DNA of 5,495 nt. It comes from Haliea sp041746975. Its GTDB lineage: Bacteria; Pseudomonadota; Gammaproteobacteria; Pseudomonadales; Halieaceae. Of the stretch, positions 1-5,495 are shown in pieces. The translations under genes were made by a program, and so were the position numbers. Under the pieces are notes generated by a model that worked only from the letters and a program-made list of their open reading frames with translations, ran no database searches and was not told the origin of the DNA. The stretch is taken from contig JBGTGB010000297.1 of the NCBI GenBank assembly GCA_041746975.1, positions 1-5,495 on the forward strand, read 5' to 3'. The stretch's first letter is position 1; each line of letters begins with the position of its first letter.

Positions 1-70
1 GACCATACTCGGTGATCGCTGAGGAGCTTTGCTGAGGGCGGCGTGGTGCCCACAGTAGAGGGGAAACGAG
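1..70 (+). other. Leader upstream of symporter gene, no gene identified
   Basis: This 70-base stretch precedes the symporter gene. One forward frame is open from the left edge to a TGA at 33-35, and another to a TGA at 19-21, so the tail of an upstream plus-strand gene could end here, but too few codons are visible to say. The 7-mer GCTGAGG occurs twice, at 18-24 and 31-37, a direct repeat with a 13-base period; it may be chance. I see no convincing -35/-10 promoter pair, so the promoter probably lies left of the window. Confidence 0.3.
57..63 (+). promoter_or_regulatory. Ribosome binding site of the symporter gene
   Basis: The purine-rich run AGAGGGG lies 7 bases before the ATG at 71. Both the match to the 16S rRNA tail and the spacing are good, which supports ATG 71 as the true start. 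Confidence 0.7.
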
Positions 71-1819
71 ATGGATATATACATATCCACCATCGCCGTC
101 AGTGTGATCATCTTCATTGCGGTGGGGGCTTATAGCGGCAGCCGGGTCCGCAACATCGACGATTACTACGTTGCCGGCAGGCGGGCGCCAACCCTGCTGA
201 TCGTCGGTACCCTGGTAGCCAGCGTGTTCAGCACCTCCATTTTCCTCGGCGAGGCGGGATTTACCTACGACGGGCAAATGGGCCCGTACCTGCTCCTGCC
301 GGGAATCGCCGTGACCGGCTATGTCTATGGTGCGCTTTTCTTCGGCACCTATCTGCGCCGCAGTCGCGCCGCCACCGTCGCCGACTTCTTCGGCCAGCGC
401 TTCAACAGTCGACGGGTGCAGCAGGCCGCCGGCGCGACCATCGTGCTCGGGCTGGGGGGCTACCTGTTGGTAGTGACGCAGGGCGCCGCCCTGCTGCTCG
501 CGTATCTCACCGCATTGAGCTACCGGGAGTCCATCGTGCTCGCCTGGTTAAGCTATACCGGCTTTACTCTGTATGCCGGTTCCCGCGGTGTTGTAATCAC
601 GGACACGCTGATGTTCCTCCTGTTTACCGTGGCCACGGTGCTCTTTGCGGGCTACCTGCTGGACAGCTTTGGCGGTGTAGCCAGTGCCATCGAGGAGCTG
701 ACACGCCGTGACGACAAGCCGGACATTACCACCTGGCACGGGACTATCGGCGAAGGCACCTTCTGGCCGACCTCGCTGGATTTCCTTATCTGGCTGGTGA
801 TCATCGACCTGTCCTGGAGCATCGTCTACGCCGTCAGTCCCTGGCAATCCAGTCGCCACCTGATGGCGCGCGACGAGCATGTTGTGCTGCGCGCCGCCAT
901 CTACGCCTGCTTTGCAGTAATCTTCCTACAAATCCTCATCTATGGCGCGGGAGGCCTGGTCAATCTTGCCAATCCCGCCATTGACCCTTCCGAGACCGTA
1001 TTGCTGTGGGCTGCCCGGCACCTGGTGCCTACCTTTCTCGGCGCATTGCTGCTCGCGGGTATCGTGGCGGCGGCGCTGTCCTCGGCGTCAACTTTTCTCT
1101 CCCTGGTCGGCTTCAGTGTCAGCAACGACCTGTTGCCAAGAGACGGGCCTTCGACCCTGCGCGCCACCCGCCTGCTCATGTCAGTGGTCGCGCTGTTGGT
1201 GCTTGTCCTGAGTTTTCTTGTTCCCGCCAATGTCTTCTGGATCATGCTGTTTATCGGTACCGTGTTTGCGTCGTCCTGGGGGCCGATTGGCTTTATGAGC
1301 ATTTGGAGCAGGCGCATTACCGCCGTCGGCGCTTTCTGGGGGATCATCAGTGGTCTGCTGGGCAATGTCATTCCCGCTGCTCTGGACTTCTTCGGATTGA
1401 TCAGCCTGCCGAGCTACCTCAACCCCGCCCTGCTCGGGGTGGTGGTCAGCCTGGTCACGATCACGGTCGTATCGAGGCTCGGCAGCCCCTCAGAGCGGGA
1501 GTTGGCCTACCGTGACGCGCTGCACCTTACACCGGCAGAGGACGTGGACAGGCGCAAGGCGCGCTTGACCCTGCTGGCACCCTTGGCGCTCATCGGTTAC
1601 GGCGCGCTGATGCCCCTGCTGTTGCTTGAGTTCTACGTGCGGCCCTATCAGCGTGCCACCGGCGCACTTGCTGTTGGCGAAAACATCAACTGGCAGCAGC
1701 CTGAACCCTGGATAGCGCTGGGTCCCGCAGCCTTGTTCATTCCGCTCGGCAGTCTGGCAGCCTGGGTAATCTGGCACCGTTACGGAGCGCCTGCTCTGTA
1801 CCCATCAAGTACTGCCTGA
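71..1819 (+). CDS. Sodium:solute symporter family (SSS) permease, substrate unknown
   Basis: This is a 582-residue inner-membrane permease of the SSS (SLC5-like, LeuT-fold) family, which couples uptake of a small organic solute to sodium entry. The family TM1 signature is visible at about residues 41-73: YYVAGRR at 32-38, then a Ser/Thr-rich helix (S51, S54, T55, S56) ending in FLGEAGFTYDG. The conserved helix contributing to the Na2 sodium site in this family is at about 325-352, with A334, A335, S337, S338 and S340. Other family landmarks are a small-residue TM5 start (YAGSRGVVITD, 168-178) and SPWQSSRHLMARDE at 256-269. I count about 14 to 15 hydrophobic segments. Two extra C-terminal helices (about 500-520 and 549-568), separated by a polar loop, make it longer than the commonest 480-530 residue members. 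The start is fixed by a good ribosome binding site. The 3' end overlaps the convergent MFS gene by 15 bp. Substrate cannot be inferred; sugars, amino acids, organic acids and others all occur in this family. Confidence 0.93.
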   Translation: MDIYISTIAVSVIIFIAVGAYSGSRVRNIDDYYVAGRRAPTLLIVGTLVASVFSTSIFLGEAGFTYDGQMGPYLLLPGIAVTGYVYGALFFGTYLRRSRAATVADFFGQRFNSRRVQQAAGATIVLGLGGYLLVVTQGAALLLAYLTALSYRESIVLAWLSYTGFTLYAGSRGVVITDTLMFLLFTVATVLFAGYLLDSFGGVASAIEELTRRDDKPDITTWHGTIGEGTFWPTSLDFLIWLVIIDLSWSIVYAVSPWQSSRHLMARDEHVVLRAAIYACFAVIFLQILIYGAGGLVNLANPAIDPSETVLLWAARHLVPTFLGALLLAGIVAAALSSASTFLSLVGFSVSNDLLPRDGPSTLRATRLLMSVVALLVLVLSFLVPANVFWIMLFIGTVFASSWGPIGFMSIWSRRITAVGAFWGIISGLLGNVIPAALDFFGLISLPSYLNPALLGVVVSLVTITVVSRLGSPSERELAYRDALHLTPAEDVDRRKARLTLLAPLALIGYGALMPLLLLEFYVRPYQRATGALAVGENINWQQPEPWIALGPAALFIPLGSLAAWVIWHRYGAPALYPSSTA

Positions 1820-3028
1820 CCGTTGCAAGGATTTTCCGAGAATGCGAAAGGCGATGGCGTAGACCAGAAACGCCAGCAGCGACGCCAGGGCACACATTGC
1901 GAAGATCCACGAGTACCCTAATCCCACCGCCAGCAAGCCGGCGGCGAGGTTGGGGCCGACGATCTGGCCCAGCCCCTGGGCAGCGGGCATCAGCGCCGCG
2001 TAGCGCCCGGAAGTATCGACTTTTGCCACCGAGCCCATCTGGTAGACGTCAATGAAAATCCAGAGGAAATTGAACGCGTACACGCTTACCAGAAACCCGG
2101 GGGACGTGATCCCGCTTATCAGCAGCGCCACGCACAGACAGTGCAGCACCAGCGTCACCAGCAGGGGTTTCGCGAGGCCATGGCGGTCGCTGATTGCGAT
2201 TGCAACCAGGCAGCCCAGCAGTGAGAACAGGGATACCCAGATCAGTACCTGCGACACCCACTCCGGATCCAGGCCCGCGTCTGCCGTCGCCAGTTCGATA
2301 TAGGTCCAGTAGCCGCCAATATTGATATAGGTAATCGCCATCGCCAGCAGGAACAGATAGGGCACGCAGGCCGGTATGGAAGTAGTCTGCAGGGTCGTTG
2401 GCGTCAGCTGGTCTTCGGCGGCAGGGGTAGGGGCGGGCTGGGCGGCAACTAGCGGCGCAGGGTAGGCGGGTATCCAGTGCAGGAATGGCAACACCACCAG
2501 ATAACTACCCGCAAACACGAGGTAGATTCCCTCCATGGATAGTCTCGGCAGCAGGTACATTTCACCGGCCTGGACGAACGCAAACGAAAACAGCAGCAGG
2601 TTGAAGGCGCGCGCCGGCCGGCTGCGGCCACCCAGGGTGGCGACCGCAATTCCGGTAAACAGCCCACTGCCGATGCCGGCGAGGAAGCGCAGCAGCAGGG
2701 TGGCGATATAACTGTCGTAGACCGTGCAGAGCAGGTTGGCGACTATGGCAATAATGATTGAGACGATCACCAGCGCGCGTCGGCTGAAGCGGGCCACCAG
2801 GAATGAGGCGACCAGAGCGCCACATGCCAGTCCACCGAGGTCGGCGCTGGCCACGCGCCCCACCTGGACCTCGGAAAAACCGAGGAGGTTGGCCCAGGCT
2901 GTGCTGATCACCGGAATACCCGCCAGTACCGCATAGCCGACCAGTGACATGTACAGCCCGACGACCAGGGCGCGCCAGTTGTCGAACAGGTCGGTCGAAG
3001 CAGCCACTCTGTCTTGTTCGTATAGCAT
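1805..3028 (-). CDS. Major facilitator superfamily (MFS) transporter
   Basis: This 407-residue protein has the size and twelve-helix pattern of an MFS secondary transporter of the cytoplasmic membrane. Six hydrophobic segments (about 20-185) are followed by a Pro/Ala/Thr-rich, helix-free linker (about 188-220), as expected for the central cytoplasmic loop, then six more (about 221-397). The TM4 signature R114-F-L-A-G-I-G-S-G is present. The loop 2-3 motif A, usually G-x-x-x-D-R-x-G-R-R, is degenerate: A79-R-F-S-R-R, with the Asp and Gly replaced. The equivalent loop 8-9 keeps D281-R-H-G284. A G354-x-x-x-G358-P359 pattern near TM11 resembles motif C, which is normally in TM5 of antiporters; TM11 is its internal-repeat equivalent. 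The gene starts 25 bp after the oxidoreductase stop on the same strand, so the two are probably one operon. Its end overlaps the convergent symporter gene. Substrate and direction are unknown. Confidence 0.92.
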   Translation of the reverse strand: MLYEQDRVAASTDLFDNWRALVVGLYMSLVGYAVLAGIPVISTAWANLLGFSEVQVGRVASADLGGLACGALVASFLVARFSRRALVIVSIIIAIVANLLCTVYDSYIATLLLRFLAGIGSGLFTGIAVATLGGRSRPARAFNLLLFSFAFVQAGEMYLLPRLSMEGIYLVFAGSYLVVLPFLHWIPAYPAPLVAAQPAPTPAAEDQLTPTTLQTTSIPACVPYLFLLAMAITYINIGGYWTYIELATADAGLDPEWVSQVLIWVSLFSLLGCLVAIAISDRHGLAKPLLVTLVLHCLCVALLISGITSPGFLVSVYAFNFLWIFIDVYQMGSVAKVDTSGRYAALMPAAQGLGQIVGPNLAAGLLAVGLGYSWIFAMCALASLLAFLVYAIAFRILGKSLQRSGST

Positions 3029-3039
3029 CGCTCAGGCTA

Positions 3040-3044
3040 CTCCC
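3040..3044 (-). promoter_or_regulatory. Ribosome binding site of the MFS gene
   Basis: On the minus strand GGGAG lies 11 bases before the ATG whose A is at 3028. The match is fair and the spacing slightly long. It sits inside the 25-base gap after the oxidoreductase stop codon, consistent with translation from a shared transcript. Confidence 0.45.
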
Positions 3045-3053
3045 GCAGCTCAA

Positions 3054-4649
3054 TCATCGTCTGTCGCGCAGAATCCGCCGCGCGGCATTGTGCCCCGGCG
3101 CGCCCGTCACACCGCCGCCCGGATGTGCGCCGGAACCGCACAGGTACAGGCCCGGCACCGGCGTTGCATACTGTGCCGCGTCAGGGTGGGGCCGCATGCT
3201 GAATAGCTGGTCTGGCTCCAGCCTGCCGTGACAGATATCACCGCGAGTCAGCCCGAAAACCCGCTCCAGGTCCAGCGGCGTCAGGCACTGGTGGCCGACG
3301 AGGATGTGCGGCAGGTTCGGGATGAAGCGGGTGACATGGCGCAGGATTGCATCGACGACGGCGCCTTTCCTGTCGTCCCAGTGCGCCCCGCCCGCCAGCT
3401 CGTAGGGCATGTACTTGCACAGCAGGCTCATCACATGGTGCCCGGGCTGGTCGGTGAGGCCGTGGTCGATGCTGCTGGGAATGATGGCCTCGATGATGGG
3501 CGGGTCTGCGGGGGCGCCGCTGCGCGAACTGAAATACGCCTGGTTGAGGTGCTGCGGCCCCTCAATCAGGGTAATGCTGCTTCTGTGCTGCGGCCCGATC
3601 TCTGCCCCGGGCAGGGCCGCGAACTCCGGCAGCCCCGAGAGGGCGAGATTCATGCGCAGGGAGGCTGACTCCTGGCGAAATGCCTTGATGTCCCGCGCAA
3701 ATTCCGGGGGCAGGTGCTGCGAGCCCAGCAGGGTAAGGAAGGTTCGCTTGGGATCCGTGTTCGCGGCCACAACCGGTGCCGAAAACGAGTCTCTGTTGGA
3801 CAGCAGCACGCCGGTGACTGCGCCTTTCTCGATCAGGATGCGTTCCACCTCGGCTCCGGTATGGATCTCCACGCCCTGTTCCACGGCGGCTGCCGCCATG
3901 GCCTGGGTGATGGCCCCCATGCCGCCCCGGACGATGCCCCAGGCACCCTTGCGGCCGGCGATCTCCCCCACAGCGTGATGCAGCATGGCGAGACCCGCCC
4001 CGGGTTGCGACAGGGGCGCGTAATTTGCCGGCATGATATGCGCCGATACCATGGCCTTGACCTTGTCACTGTCAAACCAGCGTTCAATCAGGCTTTCCGG
4101 GGCGCCGACAGCGAACTGCAGCAGCCGCCAGCGCAGCTTGTCATCCAGCTTGTAGATGTCGCCGCTTAGCTTGAGTGCCGCCAGCAGGTCCGCCACTCCG
4201 CCCTGTGCCAGGCGTGGGGGTTCGCGCAGCCATTGCTTTGAAAAAACGGCGCCTACCTGGTGTACGACGTGTTCGAAGGCGACATAGGCATCGTAGTCGG
4301 TGGGCGAGAACTTGTTGAACTCCGCGCGATCGTTGCCTTCCTCGCCATTGAGCAGCAGATACTGCCCCTTGCTGTCGAGGTACAGCGAGTGTTCCAGCGG
4401 CAACGGCTCGTAGCCATGACGTTCCAGCTCCAGTTCGCTGACGATTTCCGGGCGTAGCAGGCTGACCACGTAGGAGGCGATGGAATTGCGGTACCCTGGC
4501 CAGAACTCCTCCGTCACGGCGGCTCCACCGACGACGGGGCGCCGCTCAAGGACGCAGACGCGCATGCCGCCGCGGGCGAGGTAATTGGCCGCTGTCAGGC
4601 CGTTATGGCCGGCGCCGATCACGATCGCATCGAAGTGTCTGCTTGCCAT
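3054..4649 (-). CDS. PYROXD2 / phytoene-desaturase-like FAD-dependent oxidoreductase
   Basis: This 531-residue flavoprotein belongs to the phytoene desaturase/amine oxidase superfamily (COG1233 type) and most resembles the PYROXD2-like branch, whose bacterial members have no settled reaction. The N-terminal Rossmann fold opens with DAIVIGAGHNG (residues 7-17), holding the G12-x-G14-x-x-G17 dinucleotide motif. E35 ends the second strand, where FAD ribose is usually bound, and VVGGAAVTEE (39-48) is the family's following motif. The middle carries GGMGAITQA (242-250) and the superfamily strand pattern V-T-G-V-L-L (278-283) followed by VVAANTDPKRTFL (293-305). GDICHGRL (470-477) and the C-terminal flavin-contact segment YLCGSGAHPGGGVTGAPGHN (502-521) are well preserved. 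Length is normal for the family (human PYROXD2 is 581 with a leader) and no signal peptide is seen, so it is probably cytoplasmic. No carotenoid gene lies nearby, which argues against true phytoene desaturation. The start is chosen because the fold begins at once; no strong ribosome binding site precedes it. Confidence 0.93.
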   Translation of the reverse strand: MASRHFDAIVIGAGHNGLTAANYLARGGMRVCVLERRPVVGGAAVTEEFWPGYRNSIASYVVSLLRPEIVSELELERHGYEPLPLEHSLYLDSKGQYLLLNGEEGNDRAEFNKFSPTDYDAYVAFEHVVHQVGAVFSKQWLREPPRLAQGGVADLLAALKLSGDIYKLDDKLRWRLLQFAVGAPESLIERWFDSDKVKAMVSAHIMPANYAPLSQPGAGLAMLHHAVGEIAGRKGAWGIVRGGMGAITQAMAAAAVEQGVEIHTGAEVERILIEKGAVTGVLLSNRDSFSAPVVAANTDPKRTFLTLLGSQHLPPEFARDIKAFRQESASLRMNLALSGLPEFAALPGAEIGPQHRSSITLIEGPQHLNQAYFSSRSGAPADPPIIEAIIPSSIDHGLTDQPGHHVMSLLCKYMPYELAGGAHWDDRKGAVVDAILRHVTRFIPNLPHILVGHQCLTPLDLERVFGLTRGDICHGRLEPDQLFSMRPHPDAAQYATPVPGLYLCGSGAHPGGGVTGAPGHNAARRILRDRR

Positions 4650-4730
4650 GGTCAGTTCGTATTGCTACTGCTTCGTCGGCAGTGTAGATGACTTCGCCGC
4701 CGGCGCTTTCATCTCCTACAGGGAAAGAAG

Positions 4731-4736
4731 ACTATA
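4731..4736 (-). promoter_or_regulatory. Possible -10 element for the oxidoreductase-MFS operon
   Basis: On the minus strand the hexamer TATAGT differs from the sigma-70 consensus TATAAT at one position. It lies about 80 bases before the oxidoreductase ATG, giving a leader of roughly 75 bases. The best -35-like hexamer, CTGAAA (4762-4757), matches four of six consensus bases but is 20 bases away, longer than the usual 16-18, so an activator or another start site is possible. This is a weak prediction. Confidence 0.3.
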
Positions 4737-4816
4737 CCGGAAAACTTCCCGACACTTTTCAGCCCGAGCCCGGCGGAAACGCGAATCGTGGAGCCGGCAA
4801 CCGGGATTTGAAGGCA

Positions 4817-4828
4817 ACAGGATCCTGT
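4817..4828. promoter_or_regulatory. 12-bp perfect palindrome over the ribosome binding site
   Basis: ACAGGATCCTGT reads the same on both strands. It contains the only reasonable ribosome binding site (AGGA, 4819-4822, 9 bases before the ATG at 4832). Flanking GGC (4813-4815) and GCC (4829-4831) also pair if A4816 is bulged, so the RNA could form a 7-bp stem with a GATC loop ending directly before the start codon. It could be a protein operator, an RNA hairpin limiting translation, or chance. Confidence 0.45.
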
Positions 4829-4831
4829 GCC

Positions 4832-5495
4832 ATGACCTCTACTGCGCTTTGGCAGCACCCTGCGATCAACGAGTGGCGTCTGCTGGCGATGGTTGCCGCC
4901 GTGGTCAGCGGCGCCAACGTGCTCGCCATGGTGTCCGGTGACATCGGCAGCGCCGAGGGCATATCCGCGCTGATCGCGCACTCTGTGCGACTGTCAGTAC
5001 CCTGGCTGTATCTGGCATTCGCAGCGTCCTCGCTGCAGACTCTCTACCCCTCCGCGGCCAGCCGCTGGTTGCTCAAGAACCGGAAGATATTCGGGCTTGG
5101 CTTTGCCGCCGGCATGGCCTGGCAGGCCTTGTTCATTCTCTGGCTGCTTATCGGGCACACAGATTATTATGTGGCGGAAGTATACGTCCTGAGAGACGCA
5201 ATCGAAGGTGTTATTGGCTACTTGCTGCTGCTGGCCATGACCGTCACCTCTTTCCGGGCGGGCCGGCGCCGGCTGAGTGCGCGGCAGTGGAAAACCCTGC
5301 ACACGGCTGGCATCTACTTCCTCTGGGCCTATGCTGCCAGCGTCTACTGGTACGAAATCTACTACTACCGGACCCCGGACTGGCTGGATTACCTGTTTTA
5401 CTACACCGGCGCCCTGGCCTGGGCTCTGCGGCTCGCGGCCTGGATCCGGCAGCGGTCGCGCAAGCAGGTTGCCCGCAGCGGCGATGCTGCCGAGC
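4832..5495 (+). CDS. Ferric-reductase-like transmembrane domain protein, partial (3' end beyond window)
   Basis: An open frame of 221 codons runs off the right edge without a stop. It encodes about six hydrophobic helices (roughly residues 17-36, 55-72, 86-107, 124-140, 156-173 and 186-204) followed by a basic tail (R206-K211). The segment W79-L-L-K-N-R-K, then FGLGFAAG (87-94), and later W153-K-T-L-H157-T-A-G-I-Y-F-L-W, resemble the b-type heme membrane domain shared by ferric reductases and MsrQ/YedZ-like subunits. In that family the helix after the N-R-K segment usually carries histidines; here the aligned positions appear to be M95 and Q98. H50, H109 and H157 are the only histidines after H9. 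The ATG at 4832 is preferred because AGGA lies 9 bases upstream and hydrophobic sequence starts soon after. The frame stays open upstream to an ATG at 4688, which would add 48 polar, Pro/Gly-rich residues, but no ribosome binding site precedes that ATG. The gene is divergent from the oxidoreductase gene. A role in membrane electron transfer is only inferred. Confidence 0.75.
   Translation, partial: MTSTALWQHPAINEWRLLAMVAAVVSGANVLAMVSGDIGSAEGISALIAHSVRLSVPWLYLAFAASSLQTLYPSAASRWLLKNRKIFGLGFAAGMAWQALFILWLLIGHTDYYVAEVYVLRDAIEGVIGYLLLLAMTVTSFRAGRRRLSARQWKTLHTAGIYFLWAYAASVYWYEIYYYRTPDWLDYLFYYTGALAWALRLAAWIRQRSRKQVARSGDAAE

Noticed and set aside
1006..1515. 170-codon open frame overlapping the symporter gene in another frame
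   Set aside because: It lies wholly inside a strongly supported membrane protein gene, is rich in Arg, Cys and Gln with no domain pattern, and is typical of shadow frames in GC-rich DNA.
2613..2622. Perfect palindrome GCCGGCCGGC inside the MFS gene
   Set aside because: It arises from GC-rich Arg, Pro and Ala codons in a loop; such short palindromes are expected by chance at this GC content.
2562..3053. Long minus-strand open frame overlapping the MFS gene in another frame
   Set aside because: The product is Arg/Gly/Pro-rich with no recognisable fold; the MFS frame in the same place has clear helices and family motifs.
3228..4169. Several plus-strand open frames antisense to the oxidoreductase gene
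   Set aside because: They mirror the codon bias of the real gene on the opposite strand and show no family motif of their own.
4698..4705. 8-bp palindrome CGCCGGCG in the divergent spacer
   Set aside because: Too short and too GC-rich to stand out from background, and not placed symmetrically to any promoter element.
4665..4712. Minus-strand 15-codon leader ORF (ATG AAA ... CAG TAG) upstream of the oxidoreductase gene, preceded by AGGAG
   Set aside because: The AGGAG touches the ATG with no spacing, the codons show no regulatory pattern such as repeated rare or identical amino acid codons, and no attenuator hairpin is seen.

Overview
The window looks like a piece of a GC-rich, Gram-negative bacterial chromosome. 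Gene families, spacing and codon use all fit a gammaproteobacterium; a marine Halieaceae-like organism is a guess from general resemblance, not something the sequence proves. It holds three complete genes and one gene cut by the right edge. I see no RNA gene, mobile element or CRISPR array.

Layout: bases 1-70 are a leader with a good ribosome binding site. 71-1819 (+) encodes a sodium:solute symporter family permease. It converges on, and overlaps by 15 bp, a minus-strand gene pair: 4649-3054 (-) encodes a PYROXD2/phytoene-desaturase-like FAD oxidoreductase, and 25 bp downstream 3028-1805 (-) encodes a major facilitator superfamily (MFS) transporter. Across a 182-bp divergent spacer, 4832-5495 (+) begins a six-helix membrane protein resembling the ferric-reductase-like transmembrane domain family; its C-terminus is outside the window.

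How they may work together: the oxidoreductase and MFS genes are very likely co-transcribed, so the MFS protein may move the substrate or product of the flavoenzyme. The symporter has its own ribosome binding site and points at the pair; a role in taking up a related organic compound is possible but rests only on proximity. The divergent membrane protein may share the control region with the oxidoreductase gene. No substrate can be read from the sequence.

The most distinctive points are the divergent membrane protein, which seems to lack histidines expected for heme binding, and a 12-bp perfect palindrome over its ribosome binding site. I do not see a clear new defence or mobile system here; the genes look like accessory metabolism and transport.
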